Positions 8,579-18,305 of a DNA stretch of 64,000 nucleotides are shown here, one piece after another. The DNA is from Streptomyces olivochromogenes (lineage in GTDB: Bacteria; Actinomycetota; Actinomycetes; Streptomycetales; Streptomycetaceae). The first letter of the stretch is position 1, and each line of letters begins with the position of its first letter. The stretch spans positions 1-64,000 of the forward strand of contig NZ_JADDRL010000012.1 in the NCBI RefSeq assembly GCF_021538895.1. The letters are read 5' to 3'. Made by a program: the position numbers and the translations under genes. The notes under the pieces are model-generated. The model was not told the origin of the DNA. It saw only the letters and a list, made by a program, of their open reading frames with translations, and searched no databases.

Positions 8579-9538
8579 ATGTCTCCCGGCTCCGACATCG
8601 GCCCCGGCTCCGCCGCTCCGCGCATGAGCGAAGCCGCGTTCCGGGCGCTGTACGAGCGACTGCGGGCGGACACCCGCGAGGGCGGCGTGCCGCGGCGCGG
8701 GGCCCTGCGTCATCTCACGCCCGAGCGCGTCGTGCACGCCGCAGCCGAGGTCCGCACGGGGCGTACGGTCTCCCTCGCCGCCCCCATCGAGACGCACAAG
8801 GGGCCGGACAGCCCCGAGCCAGCCCGCCACCGGATGCTCGCGCCGAGCGCCGACGAGCTGGACGCGCCGGGGCTGCACTTCGCCCGCGACCGCCTGGAGA
8901 TGAACCTCCACGGTGACGTGGACAGCCACCTCGACGCCCTGTGCCACGTGATCTACGACGGCGAGCTCTACGACGGGGTCCCGGCGCGCACCCTGACACC
9001 GGAAGGCGCCGGCGAGCTGTCCGTCGGCCTCGTCCGCGCGGGCATCGTCGGACGCGGCGTGCTCCTGGACGTGCCCCGGCTGCGTGGCGTCCCCTGGCTG
9101 GAGCCCGGCGACCACGTCACCCTGGAGGACCTGACCGCGGCCGAGGAGGCGCAGGGCGTGCGGGTCGGGCCCGGCGACCTGCTGTTCGTCCGCGTCGGTC
9201 ACCGGCGCAGACGGCAGGAGCGGGGACCGTGGGACGTCTCCGAGGCGCGCGCCGGTCTGCATCCGACGGCCCTGCGCTTCCTCGCCGACCGGCAGGTGGC
9301 GGCGCTGGGCGGCGACGGCAACAACGACACCGCCCCCTGCGCGGTGGACGGCGTCGGCTTCCCCGTCCACGTCCTCGCGATCCAGGCCATGGGGACGTAT
9401 CTGATGGACTGGCTTCAGTTCGAGGAACTGGCGCCGGCGTGCGCGGACGCGGGCCGCTGGTCCTTCCTGTGCGTGGTCGCCCCGCTGCGGCTGCCGGCGG
9501 CCACGGGGTCGCCGGTGAATCCCGTCGCCGTCCTCTGA
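8579..9538 (+). CDS. cyclase family protein (kynurenine formamidase-like metal hydrolase)
   Basis: 319 residues. ATG 8579 is preceded by gcgaggag, and the open frame upstream is not protein-like. The sequence VDSHLDALCHVIYDGELYDG is the metal-binding signature of the cyclase/formamidase family (H-x-D-x3-H), and GVLLDVPRLRG and LLFVRVGHRRR fit its later strands. The family hydrolyses amides or cyclises substrates with divalent metals; the best known member is kynurenine formamidase. The C-terminal half (GDGNNDTAPCAVDGVGFPVH) fits the larger formamidase-like group. The substrate cannot be inferred from neighbours. It is followed 148 bp later by the GMC oxidoreductase. Confidence 0.82.
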   Translation: MSPGSDIGPGSAAPRMSEAAFRALYERLRADTREGGVPRRGALRHLTPERVVHAAAEVRTGRTVSLAAPIETHKGPDSPEPARHRMLAPSADELDAPGLHFARDRLEMNLHGDVDSHLDALCHVIYDGELYDGVPARTLTPEGAGELSVGLVRAGIVGRGVLLDVPRLRGVPWLEPGDHVTLEDLTAAEEAQGVRVGPGDLLFVRVGHRRRRQERGPWDVSEARAGLHPTALRFLADRQVAALGGDGNNDTAPCAVDGVGFPVHVLAIQAMGTYLMDWLQFEELAPACADAGRWSFLCVVAPLRLPAATGSPVNPVAVL

Positions 9539-9686
9539 GCGGGCCGCCCGCGCCCGACGGCCCCGGGTGCCGATCGCCCGGACGGGCGATACGTTCGAAA
9601 GGACGGACCGGCTGCCGCGCTCCTGCGGCGCGCACCGGCAGGTCCTGCGGGCGCGTAGGGCCGCGAGCGCAAGGACGGTGGTCCCT

Positions 9687-11267
9687 ATGGCAGAGTCCCC
9701 GCACTACGACGTCATCATCATCGGCACCGGGGCCGGCGGCGGCACCCTCGCCCATCGGCTGGCTCCTTCCGGGAAGCGCGTGCTCCTCCTCGAACGCGGG
9801 GGCTTCCTCCCCCGCGAGAGGGAGAACTGGGACTCCACCGCCGTGTTCGTCAAGGGCAAGTACCGGGCCCCGGAATTCTGGCTCGACAAGCACGGGCACG
9901 AGTTCCCGCCCGAGGTCAACTACTACGTGGGCGGCAACACCAAGTTCTACGGCGCCGCGCTGTTCAGGCTGCGCCCCGAGGACTTCGGCGATCTGCGCCA
10001 CCACGACGGCGTCTCGCCCGCCTGGCCGATCGACTACGCGGACCTGGAGCCGTACTACACCCAGGCGGAACACCTCTACCTGGTGCACGGGCGGCACGGC
10101 GAGGATCCCTGGGAGGGGCCGGTGAGCGGGCAGTACGCCTACCCTCCGGTCGAACACGAGCCGCGCATCCAGCAGTTGAGCGACGACCTGGAGAAGCAGG
10201 GCCTGCACCCCTTCCACCTGCCGATCGGCGTCAACCTCAGCCAGGACGAGAACGGCAGGGCGACCCGGTCGAGCGCCTGCATCCGCTGCGACCGCGTGGA
10301 CGGCTTCCCCTGCCTGGTCCGCGCCAAGTCCGACGCACAGGTCATCTGCGTGGAACCCGCCCTGGAGCACCCCAACGTCGAACTGGTCACCCGAGCCCAC
10401 GTGGTGCGGCTGGAGACCGGCCCGGACGGGCGCAGTGTCACCACGGTCGTGGCCCGGCTGGACGGGGACGAGGAGGTCCGGTACTCGGCGGACATCGTGG
10501 CCGTCGCCTGCGGGGCGGTGAACTCGGCCGTCCTGCTGCTCGCCTCGGCCAACGAGCACCACCCCCAGGGGCTGGCCAACTCCTCCGACGTGGTCGGCCG
10601 GCACTACATGCGGCACAACAACCTCGCCCTGATGGCCGTGTCCAAGGAGCCCAACGACACCCGGTTCCAGAAGACCCTCGCCCTGCACGACTGGTACCTG
10701 GGCGCGGACGACTGGGAGTACCCCCTGGGCGGCATCCAGATGCTGGGCAAGTCGGACGCCGAGCAGATCCACGGAGAGGCGCCGCGCTGGGCGGGAGCGG
10801 TCACTCCCGACATGCCCTTCGAGGTCCTGGCCCATCACGCCGTCGACTTCTGGCTGTGCGGGGAAGACCTGCCCCAGCCCGGCAACCGGGTCACCCTGGA
10901 CCGGGACGGCCGGGTCCACCTCGCCCTCGACGAGTCCAACAACATCGAGGCGCTGCGCCGGCTGCGGCACAAGCTCCAGCAGATGCTCGGCCACCTCGGC
11001 ATGCACGAGCACCAGCTGCTCTCCCGCAGCATCTACCTGCACAAGGGCATGCCGATCGGTGCCACCGCGCACCAGGCCGGCACCGTGCGCTTCGGCTACG
11101 ACCCGGCGACCTCCGCCCTGGACACGCACTGCAAGGCCCACGACCTGGACAACCTGTACGTGGTCGACACCAGCTTCTTCCCGAGCATCGGCGCGGTGAA
11201 CCCGTCCCTGACCGCCATGGCGAACGCCCTGCGGGTGGGCGACCACATCCTGGAGCGGCTCGGCTGA
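9687..11267 (+). CDS. GMC-family FAD-dependent oxidoreductase
   Basis: 526 residues from ATG 9687, followed by YDVIIIGTGAGGGTLAHRL, the FAD-binding Rossmann loop. A conserved Cys cluster lies near residue 195 (SSACIRCDRVDGFPC). The C-terminus carries VVDTSFFPSIGAVNPSLTAMA, the GMC C-terminal signature with the catalytic His/Asn region. These enzymes oxidise alcohols or sugars using FAD. It lacks a signal peptide and acts in the cytosol or at the inner membrane face. It stands 183 bp before an SDR of the glucose dehydrogenase type and upstream of cytochrome bd oxidase genes, so electrons could ultimately reach the quinone pool. That link is inference only. Confidence 0.88.
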   Translation: MAESPHYDVIIIGTGAGGGTLAHRLAPSGKRVLLLERGGFLPRERENWDSTAVFVKGKYRAPEFWLDKHGHEFPPEVNYYVGGNTKFYGAALFRLRPEDFGDLRHHDGVSPAWPIDYADLEPYYTQAEHLYLVHGRHGEDPWEGPVSGQYAYPPVEHEPRIQQLSDDLEKQGLHPFHLPIGVNLSQDENGRATRSSACIRCDRVDGFPCLVRAKSDAQVICVEPALEHPNVELVTRAHVVRLETGPDGRSVTTVVARLDGDEEVRYSADIVAVACGAVNSAVLLLASANEHHPQGLANSSDVVGRHYMRHNNLALMAVSKEPNDTRFQKTLALHDWYLGADDWEYPLGGIQMLGKSDAEQIHGEAPRWAGAVTPDMPFEVLAHHAVDFWLCGEDLPQPGNRVTLDRDGRVHLALDESNNIEALRRLRHKLQQMLGHLGMHEHQLLSRSIYLHKGMPIGATAHQAGTVRFGYDPATSALDTHCKAHDLDNLYVVDTSFFPSIGAVNPSLTAMANALRVGDHILERLG

Positions 11268-11385
11268 CCACCGGCGCCCACGCGGCCGCCGACTGCGCGC
11301 AGCCCCCGACCGGGCGAAGATCCTCAGTCTGGCGGCGCAACCGCCGCACGTCGCGCGCGCCGCCCGTGCCGCGCGCTGATTGTGT

Positions 11386-11398
11386 GAGGTGCGACCTC
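11386..11398. promoter_or_regulatory. short dyad upstream of SDR gene
   Basis: GAGGT-GCG-ACCTC is a perfect 5-bp dyad centred 59 bp upstream of the GTG at 11451. It could be an operator or chance in GC-rich DNA; no regulator gene is adjacent. Confidence 0.25.
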
Positions 11399-11450
11399 TC
11401 CTGGGCGGTCCGGGTTCACCGGGGTCACGCTGCGGAGGAGGCAGTCGATC

Positions 11451-12290
11451 GTGAGTTCCACCTCGGCCACGACCCAGGGCGTGATCCCCGTCCACCTGCT
11501 CAAGGGACAGAAGGCACTCGTCACCGGCGCCAACTCGGGCATCGGCAGGGCGACCGCCGTCGCGCTGGGCCGGGCCGGGTGCGATGTCGCCGTCAACTAC
11601 GTGGCCGGCCGCGAGGAGGCGGAGCAGGTCGTCGACGAGATCACGGCGATGGGCGTGCGGGCGGCGGCCTACGAGGCCGACGTGTCCCAGGAGGACCAGG
11701 TCGTCGCCATGATGGACCGGATGGTCGGCGAGTTCGGGACCATCGACATCCTCGTCGCCAACGCCGGGCTCCAGCGGGACGCCGCGCTCACGGACATGAC
11801 GCTCGCCCAGTGGCAGAAGGTGCTGGACGTCAATCTGACCGGGCAGTTCCTGTGCGCCCGCGAGGCGGTGAAGGAGTTCGTGCGCCGGGGAGTCGTCCCC
11901 GAGGTGTCGCGCGCCGCCGGAAAGATCATCTGCATGAGCTCGGTGCACCAGATCATCCCGTGGTCCGGGCACGTCAACTACGCCAGCTCCAAGGGCGGCG
12001 TACTGATGATGATGCAGACCCTGGCGCAGGAGCTCGCGCCGAAGAAGATCCGCGTGAACGCCGTCGCTCCCGGGGCCATCAAGACGCCCATCAACCGCAG
12101 TGCCTGGGAGACCCCGGAGGCCGAACGCGACCTCCTGCAGCTGATCCCGTACGACCGGGTCGGCGACCCCGACGACATCGCTCACGCGGTCGTCGCCCTC
12201 GCCTCCGACCTCATGGACTACGTCGTGGGAGCCACCCTCTACGTGGACGGCGGCATGACCCTCTTCCCCGGCTTCGCCACCGGCGGCTGA
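11451..12290 (+). CDS. SDR family oxidoreductase, glucose 1-dehydrogenase-like
   Basis: A 279-residue classical short-chain dehydrogenase. GTG 11451 is preceded by a strong ggaggagg. The cofactor loop is TGANSGIG and the structural motif is NAG. The catalytic Ser lies in CMSSVHQ, followed by YASSKGG with the Tyr and Lys. The NY and D residues after the second strand (NYVAGREEAEQ, YEADVSQ) and the C-terminal VGATLYVDGGMTLFPGF resemble bacterial glucose dehydrogenases. It would oxidise a sugar or polyol with NAD(P). It lies 48 bp before cydA, close enough for one transcript. Confidence 0.85.
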   Translation: MSSTSATTQGVIPVHLLKGQKALVTGANSGIGRATAVALGRAGCDVAVNYVAGREEAEQVVDEITAMGVRAAAYEADVSQEDQVVAMMDRMVGEFGTIDILVANAGLQRDAALTDMTLAQWQKVLDVNLTGQFLCAREAVKEFVRRGVVPEVSRAAGKIICMSSVHQIIPWSGHVNYASSKGGVLMMMQTLAQELAPKKIRVNAVAPGAIKTPINRSAWETPEAERDLLQLIPYDRVGDPDDIAHAVVALASDLMDYVVGATLYVDGGMTLFPGFATGG

Positions 12291-12338
12291 CACTTCCCGT
12301 ACGTCGTCCTCGTACGTCGTCCCCGGCTGGAGACACGC

Positions 12339-13808
12339 ATGCACACCACGGTCCACCTGCTGGCGGACGTGCCGCCGCAGATGCTTCCGGCCAGATCCAT
12401 GATGGCCTTCACCCTCGTCACGCACATCATCCTGGTGCCGCTGGGTGTGGCGCTGCCGCTGATCACGCTGATCATGCACGGCTACGGTCTGCGCCGCGGC
12501 GACGCGACCGCCCTGCTGCTGGCCCGGCGCTGGTCGGCCGTCATGGCGGTCCAGTTCGCGATCGGGGTCGTCACCGGCACCGTGCTGTCGTTCGAGTTCG
12601 GGCTGCTGTGGCCGGGCATGATGGGCCGGTGGGGCGATGTCTTCGGCCTCGGTTTCGGGGTGGAGGGGTGGGGTTTCTTCCTGGAGGCGGTCCTCATCGC
12701 CATCTATCTCTACGGCTGGCGGAGACTTCCCTCCCGCACCCACTTCCTGCTCGCGCTGCCACTGCCCTTCACAGCCCTGCTGGGCGCCTTCGGGATCCTG
12801 GCCGCCAACTCGTGGATGAACACGCCCCGGGGCTTCAGCCTCGACTCCGCGGGCAACCCCGTGGCCGTGAACGTCCGGAAGGCGATCTTCACGCCCATGT
12901 TCGGCCCGGAGTACTGGCACTTCGTCGTGGCGATGTTCGTCACGGCGGGGTACGTCACGGCGGGCGTCTACGCCGTGGGCTGGCTGCGCGGCCGCCGTGA
13001 CCGGTACCACCGGCTCGGTTTCACGATCCCCTTCACGCTCGCCGCGGTGTTCACGCCGATCCAGTTCATGCTGGGCGACTCCATCGCCCGGCAGGTGTTC
13101 CACAAACAGCCGGTGAAGTTCGCCGCGATGGAGATCGTCTGGAAGACCGACACGCACGTGCCGGAGTACCTCTTCGGCCGACTGCACCCCGACGGCACGA
13201 TCTCCGGTGGCATCAAGATCCCGCAGCTCGACTCCATCCTCGCCGGCTTCCGCCCGGACACGAAGGTCACCGGCCTGACGTCGGTGGCGGCCGACGACCG
13301 GCCGACGGCCACCCAGGCCACGATCACCCACTTCGCGTTCGACACCATGGTCGGCATCGGCTCCCTGCTGCTCCTGCTCGCCCTCTGGTACGGCGTCATG
13401 TGGCTGTGGCGCCGTCGGCTGCCCGCCTCCCCGTGGTTCTTCCGCGGCGCGGCGTGCGCGGGCGTGGCCTCCGTCGTGGCCGTCGAATGCGGCTGGATCA
13501 CCACCGAGGTGGGCCGCCAGCCGTGGATCGTCTACCAGTACATGCGGGTCGCCGAGGCGGTCACCCCGACCAGGGCCCCCGCGCTGTGGACCATGTTCGG
13601 CCTGGTCATCGTCGTCTATGTGTTCGTCTTCGGGTCCTTCCTCGTCATCCTGCTGAAGATGCGCACCCAGTGGCGGCTCGCCGACGAGGCGGCGACCGCG
13701 GAAAGGACGGCGGCGGCACCGGAGACGGAAACCCCCTACGGCCCGCGTTCCACCCTGCGGCCAGGCAGTGCCCCCGGGCCGTCCGCCTCCGGGGAGGACC
13801 GCCCGTGA
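12339..13808 (+). CDS. cydA: cytochrome bd ubiquinol oxidase subunit I
   Basis: A 489-residue polytopic membrane protein. Near the N-terminus, ARSMMAFTLVTHIILVPLG carries the His that ligates heme b595/d. GRQPWIVYQYMRVAEAV is the invariant C-terminal-half motif with the Arg/Gln pair, and the Q-loop region PVKFAAMEIVWKTDTHVPE sits between. It contains about nine hydrophobic helices. Subunit I carries all three hemes and oxidises quinol while reducing O2 to water with high affinity. Its stop overlaps the GTG of cydB by four bases (13805-13808). The ABC exporter genes cydCD needed for assembly are not adjacent. Confidence 0.93.
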   Translation: MHTTVHLLADVPPQMLPARSMMAFTLVTHIILVPLGVALPLITLIMHGYGLRRGDATALLLARRWSAVMAVQFAIGVVTGTVLSFEFGLLWPGMMGRWGDVFGLGFGVEGWGFFLEAVLIAIYLYGWRRLPSRTHFLLALPLPFTALLGAFGILAANSWMNTPRGFSLDSAGNPVAVNVRKAIFTPMFGPEYWHFVVAMFVTAGYVTAGVYAVGWLRGRRDRYHRLGFTIPFTLAAVFTPIQFMLGDSIARQVFHKQPVKFAAMEIVWKTDTHVPEYLFGRLHPDGTISGGIKIPQLDSILAGFRPDTKVTGLTSVAADDRPTATQATITHFAFDTMVGIGSLLLLLALWYGVMWLWRRRLPASPWFFRGAACAGVASVVAVECGWITTEVGRQPWIVYQYMRVAEAVTPTRAPALWTMFGLVIVVYVFVFGSFLVILLKMRTQWRLADEAATAERTAAAPETETPYGPRSTLRPGSAPGPSASGEDRP

Positions 13809-14851
13809 CCACCGCCGGCCTCGTCGCCCTCGTTCTGCTGCTTGTCATCGCCGCCTACGCCTGCGCCGGCGGCACGGACTACGGAGCCGGCTTCTGGGAC
13901 CTGACCGCGGGCGGAGCCGAACGCGGCGAACGCCCCCGATGGCTCATCGACCACGCCATGGCCCCCGTGTGGGAGGTCAACAACGTATGGCTGATCTTCG
14001 TCCTCGTCATCACGTGGACCGGGTTCCCCGTGTTCTTCCAGACCGTGTTCGCCGCGATGTGGCTGCCCCTGGCCCTCGCGGCCGTCGGTATCGTGCTGCG
14101 CGGCGCCGGCTTCGCCCTGCGCAAGCCCGCCCGTCGACTGGCCGGACGCCGCCTCTACGGTGCGGTGTTCGCGATCTCCTCGCTCCTCACGCCGTTCTTC
14201 CTCGGAGCCGCGGCCGGCGGAATCGCCTCCGGCCGGGTCGCGCCGGGCACGGCGGCCTCGCCCGAGAACTGGGCCAATCCCACCTCCCTCCTCTTCGGCC
14301 TGCTCGCCGTCGCCATGACGGCGTTCCTGGGGGCCGTGTTCCTGGCCGGCGACGCCCGCCGCTTCTCGGCGCCCGACCTCGACGGCTACTTCCGGCGCCG
14401 CGCGCTCGTGGCCGTCGCCGTGGTCGCCGTACTCGCGGTGATCATGCTGTTCGTCACCCACGGCGACGCGCCCCACGTCTGGCACGGGCTCACCCACGGC
14501 GTGGGGCTCGCCCTCGTCGTCCTGGCCGCCGTGGCGTCGCTCGCCACCTGCGGGCTGCTGCTGCGCACGGCCGACGCCCGCTGGTCCCGGGTCGCCGCCG
14601 TCGTCGCGGTGGCCTCGGGCATCTTCGCCTGGGGCATGGCGCAGCGGCCGTACCTCGTCCCGGTGTCGCTGACCGTGGCCGAGGGGGCCGGCGCCCCGAC
14701 CACACTGCGCTGGCTGATGCTGGTCACCCTCATCGCCGTGGTGCTGGTCTTCCCGGCGGTCGCCTTCCTGTACTGGCTGGACACCCATGGCGAGCTCGAA
14801 TCCCTCACCGACGCCGACCTGCGGCGCGGCGGCGCGGGCGACGACGCCTGA
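13805..14851 (+). CDS. cydB: cytochrome bd ubiquinol oxidase subunit II
   Basis: A 348-residue membrane protein. The GTG at 13805 overlaps the cydA stop (GTGA), so the two are translationally coupled. The N-terminus shows the conserved GGTDYGAGFWDL and PVWEVNNVWLIFVLVITW signatures of CydB/AppB, followed by about eight further helices. The subunit stabilises CydA and the heme d site in the cytoplasmic membrane. The C-terminal tail DLRRGGAGDDA is short. The next gene (GH15) is convergent, with only seven bases between the stops, so this short operon ends here without cydCD. Confidence 0.92.
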   Translation: MTTAGLVALVLLLVIAAYACAGGTDYGAGFWDLTAGGAERGERPRWLIDHAMAPVWEVNNVWLIFVLVITWTGFPVFFQTVFAAMWLPLALAAVGIVLRGAGFALRKPARRLAGRRLYGAVFAISSLLTPFFLGAAAGGIASGRVAPGTAASPENWANPTSLLFGLLAVAMTAFLGAVFLAGDARRFSAPDLDGYFRRRALVAVAVVAVLAVIMLFVTHGDAPHVWHGLTHGVGLALVVLAAVASLATCGLLLRTADARWSRVAAVVAVASGIFAWGMAQRPYLVPVSLTVAEGAGAPTTLRWLMLVTLIAVVLVFPAVAFLYWLDTHGELESLTDADLRRGGAGDDA

Positions 14852-14858
14852 CCCGGAG

Positions 14859-16700
14859 CTACGCCGCCTGGACCCTGTTCAGGGCGGCGTCGAGGGTGAT
14901 CGCCGCGTCGATCAGGGCCAGATGGGTGAAGGCCTGCGGGAAGTTCCCCAACTGCCGTCCCGTCGGGTCGATCTCCTCCGAGTAGAGGCCCAGGTGGTTG
15001 GCGTACCCGAGCATCTTCTCCAGCACCAGCCGCGCCCGGTTGACACGTCCCGCGCGGGCCAGCGCGTCGACGTACAGGAACGTGCACAGCGAGAACGTGC
15101 CCTCGGATCCGCTGAGTCCGTCGGGCGAGGCCTCCGGGTTGTACCGGTAGACGAGGCTGTCGCTGACCAGTTCGTCCTCCATCGCGTCCAGGGTCGCGGT
15201 CCACATCGGGTCCTCCGGCGTGATGAAGCCGACCGTCGGCATGCGCAGCAGTGAGGAGTCGAGGACGTCGCTGCCGTAGTGCTGGACGAAGGCCGAACGG
15301 CCCTCGTTCCAGCCCTCCGTCCAGACCTGGTCGTAGATCTCGTCCCGGGTGGCGCTCCAGCGGGGCACCGCGGCGGGCCGGCCGTTCTCGTGGGCGAGCC
15401 GCAGCGCGCGGTCGAACGCGACCCAGGACATCACACGTCCGTAGGTGAAGTCCTCGCGGCCGCCGCGCGTCTCCCACAGGCCCTCCTCCGCCTGGTCCCA
15501 GTTGTCGGTGAGCCAGTCGAGGATGGTGAGCAGGGACTTCCAGCCTCGGTGCCCCACAGTGAGGCCGTGCTGGTGCGCGAAGGAGATGCTGTCCAGCGCC
15601 TCCCCGTAGATGTCCAGTTGCAGCTGCGTCGCGGCGCCGTTGCCGATGCGCACCGGTGCGGAGCCCTCGTAGCCCTCCCAGTGCTCCAGGATCTCCTCGT
15701 CGAGATCGGTGGAGCCGTCGACCCGGTACATGATGTTCAGCGGTCCGGACTCACTGTCGCCGCCGGCCTTGTCCTTGGCCCGGTCGGCCAGCCAGTTGAT
15801 GAACGCCTTCGCCTCGTCGGTGAACCCCATCTTCAGCAGGGCGTAGACCGAGAAGGCGGCGTCGCGGATCCAGGTGAACCGGTAGTCCCAGTTGCGTTCG
15901 CCGCCGAGCTGTTCCGGCAGCCCCGCCGTCGGAGCGGCCACCAGGCCGCCGCTCGGCGCGTAGGTCATGAGTTTGAGCGTGATGGCCGACCGCTCCAGCA
16001 TCTCCCGCCAGCGGCCGGTGTACGTCGACCGGCCGAGCCAGGACCGCCAGTAGCGGATCGTCTCCTCGAAGAGCTCCTGGAACTCGGCCGGCCGGATCTC
16101 CCGGGGCGGCCCGTCGGCGGACGACTCCAGCACGAACCCGCGCTCGTGGCCCGCCCGCAGGGTCAGGGAGTAGTGCAGGTCGATGTCGCCGCTGAACGGC
16201 TTGACCAGCCGCTCGTCGTCCGGCTCACGGACCGGGTGCACCGTCAGTTCCAGTCCGTCGGACTCGAAGACGGCTCCGCGCTCGGTGATGTGCAGCTTGT
16301 GGGGCTTGCGGCCGTAGTCGAAGCGCGGAGCGATGTGGACGTCGAAGGTCATCGTGCCGCGCACGCAGCGCACCATGCGGACCAGGCGGTGCCGCGAGGT
16401 CGCCGTCGCACCGGTCACCGGCATGAAGTCCACGATCTCGCCGGCTCCCGCCTCGGTCATGAACCGGGTGACCAGGACGGCGGTGTCGGGCAGGTACAGC
16501 TGCTTCGTCGCGTACGTGGCGTGGGACGGTCGGATGGTGCAGTGCCCGCCCTGGTTCTTGTCGAGCAGGGCGCCGAACACGCTGGGCGAGTCGATCCGTG
16601 GGCAGCAGAACCAGTCGATGGTTCCGTCGGTGGTGACGAGTGCCGCGGTCTGCAGGTCCCCGATCAGGCCGTGGTTCTCGATCATCGGGTAGTCATCCAT
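14859..16700 (-). CDS. glycoside hydrolase family 15 protein (glucoamylase/trehalase-like)
   Basis: A 613-residue cytosolic enzyme. It starts MDDYPMIENHGLIGDLQTAALV and soon shows DGTIDWFCCPRIDSPSVFG, the usual opening of bacterial GH15 proteins. The (alpha/alpha)6 barrel includes GGERNWDYRFTWIRDAAFSVYALL, the substrate-binding motif with conserved Arg and Asp, and ends with GLYSEEIDPTGRQLGNFPQA, holding the second catalytic acid. Family members are inverting glucan 1,4-alpha-glucosidases or trehalases; actinobacterial proteins of this length without a signal peptide are commonly trehalases. It is divergent from the DUF2254 gene. Confidence 0.9.
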   Translation of the reverse strand: MDDYPMIENHGLIGDLQTAALVTTDGTIDWFCCPRIDSPSVFGALLDKNQGGHCTIRPSHATYATKQLYLPDTAVLVTRFMTEAGAGEIVDFMPVTGATATSRHRLVRMVRCVRGTMTFDVHIAPRFDYGRKPHKLHITERGAVFESDGLELTVHPVREPDDERLVKPFSGDIDLHYSLTLRAGHERGFVLESSADGPPREIRPAEFQELFEETIRYWRSWLGRSTYTGRWREMLERSAITLKLMTYAPSGGLVAAPTAGLPEQLGGERNWDYRFTWIRDAAFSVYALLKMGFTDEAKAFINWLADRAKDKAGGDSESGPLNIMYRVDGSTDLDEEILEHWEGYEGSAPVRIGNGAATQLQLDIYGEALDSISFAHQHGLTVGHRGWKSLLTILDWLTDNWDQAEEGLWETRGGREDFTYGRVMSWVAFDRALRLAHENGRPAAVPRWSATRDEIYDQVWTEGWNEGRSAFVQHYGSDVLDSSLLRMPTVGFITPEDPMWTATLDAMEDELVSDSLVYRYNPEASPDGLSGSEGTFSLCTFLYVDALARAGRVNRARLVLEKMLGYANHLGLYSEEIDPTGRQLGNFPQAFTHLALIDAAITLDAALNRVQAA

Positions 16701-16892
16701 CGCGGCGCCCCTTCCGGAATGCCTGTACCTGGGATGGCCGGCTACACCCGTTCAGACTAAGTCGGCGCACAGGCTCCGGCCCGTCGAGCCGGGCCCCGCC
16801 CGCGCACCGGCGCCGCGCGGCCCTGCGGACCTCGGCGCACGCCGTTAGCGTGACCCCGAGGCATCGACCGACCGCACCCCAGGAGGCTGCCG

Positions 16893-18197
16893 GTGCTGTC
16901 CTGGGCTTCCCGATTCCGGCTGCGGCAGTACGTCCGGGCCAGCCTGTGGATCGTGCCGCTGCTCGGCCTCGTCCTCGGGGTGGTGCTCGCCGAGTGCGCG
17001 ATCGCGGCCCACCGGTCGGCGTGGGTGCCGCCCGGCTGGCACTACTCCGCCACCACCGCGAGCGGTGTCCTCAGCGCCATCGTGGGCGCGATGATCGGGC
17101 TGCTCGGCTTCGTCGTCACCATCGGCGTCCTGGTGGTGCAGCAGGCCACCGGCACCCTCTCCCCGCGCTACATGCGGCTCTGGTACCGCGACCGCCTCCA
17201 GAAGGCCGTGTTGGCGACCTTCACCGGCACCTTCGCGTTCGCCTTCTCCCTGCTCCGCAAGATCGAACCGGACGACGTCCCCGACCTCGGGGTCACCCTG
17301 GCCGGTATCGGCGTGGCGGTCAGCCTCGTCCTGCTGCTCGTCTACCTCAACCGGTTCACCCACAACCTGCGCCCGGTCGCCATCGCGGACCTGGTCCGCC
17401 GCATGGGCCTGAACGTGCTGGACCAGGCCCTGACGGCGGCACGAGCCGCCACGCCCACCGAGACCGGCATCGCCGTGCCCGACGACGGCGGCCCGGTGAA
17501 TCCGGTCCGCGCCGAGCGCGGCGGAGCGATCCAGGCGTTCCACGTCTCCGGGCTGCGCGCGGTGGCCCTGCGCCACGACTGCGTCCTCGTGGTGACCCAC
17601 AGGATCGGGGACTTCGTACCCCCGGGAACCGTCCTCGTCGAAGTGCGCGGCGACACCCCGGGGCTCGACCCGCGGCTCCTGCTCGGCATGATCGCGACCG
17701 GCGCCGAGCGGACCATCGACCAGGACCCCGCCTTCGCCCTGCGCGTCCTCGTCGACATCGCCGTCCGCGCGCTCTCCCCGGCGGTGAACGACCCGACCAC
17801 GGCCGTACAACTCCTCGACCACATCGATGCGTTCCTGCACACGATCGCGCGTGTCGAACTCCCCGACCGCCACGTGCTGGCCGACGACCGCGGCAGACCC
17901 CTGCTGGTCGTGCCGGGCCGCACCTGGGAGGACTACCTCGAACTCGCCGTCACCGAGATCCGCGAGTACGGCGCGGGCTCCCTGCAGATCTGCCGACGCC
18001 TGCGCGCCGTCCTGAACGGCCTGTCGACCACCGTGTCCGCCGAACGCGTCCCCGCGGTGCGCAAGGAACTCTCCCTCCTGGACGCCGCCGTCCAGCACAA
18101 GTTCCACGACCCGGCCCACCGCGCCCTGGCCCGCACCGCCGACCGTCAGGGCATCGGCGGCGGCCGCCGCCCGGAGACGGCCGAGTCGGCGGATTGA
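16893..18197 (+). CDS. DUF2254 membrane protein
   Basis: 434 residues; GTG 16893 is preceded by aggagg. Four hydrophobic segments in the first 165 residues (for example LWIVPLLGLVLGVVLAECAI and MIGLLGFVVTIGVLVVQQATG) are followed by a soluble C-terminal domain. The string QQATGTLSPRYMRLWYRD and the later RALSPAVNDPTTA are the hallmarks of DUF2254, a family of predicted inner-membrane proteins of unknown function. A -10-like TAGCGT lies at 16846-16851, but no matching -35 is convincing. Confidence 0.87.
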   Translation: MLSWASRFRLRQYVRASLWIVPLLGLVLGVVLAECAIAAHRSAWVPPGWHYSATTASGVLSAIVGAMIGLLGFVVTIGVLVVQQATGTLSPRYMRLWYRDRLQKAVLATFTGTFAFAFSLLRKIEPDDVPDLGVTLAGIGVAVSLVLLLVYLNRFTHNLRPVAIADLVRRMGLNVLDQALTAARAATPTETGIAVPDDGGPVNPVRAERGGAIQAFHVSGLRAVALRHDCVLVVTHRIGDFVPPGTVLVEVRGDTPGLDPRLLLGMIATGAERTIDQDPAFALRVLVDIAVRALSPAVNDPTTAVQLLDHIDAFLHTIARVELPDRHVLADDRGRPLLVVPGRTWEDYLELAVTEIREYGAGSLQICRRLRAVLNGLSTTVSAERVPAVRKELSLLDAAVQHKFHDPAHRALARTADRQGIGGGRRPETAESAD

Positions 18198-18305
18198 GCC
18201 GGCAGCCGTCTTGACCCCGCCGTACGGGTTGCCCTCGTCGGCGGAGTGGCGGGTGGGTCGTGCCGAGGTCGGCCGTGGTGGCGGAGCCGCCCGTGTCGTC
18301 GCTGG

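Noticed and set aside
9117..13331. Very long minus-strand open frame of about 1400 codons
   Set aside because: Antisense shadow of the GMC, SDR and cydA genes; it has poor third-position GC bias, repeated Gly/Val/Arg/His runs and no family motifs.
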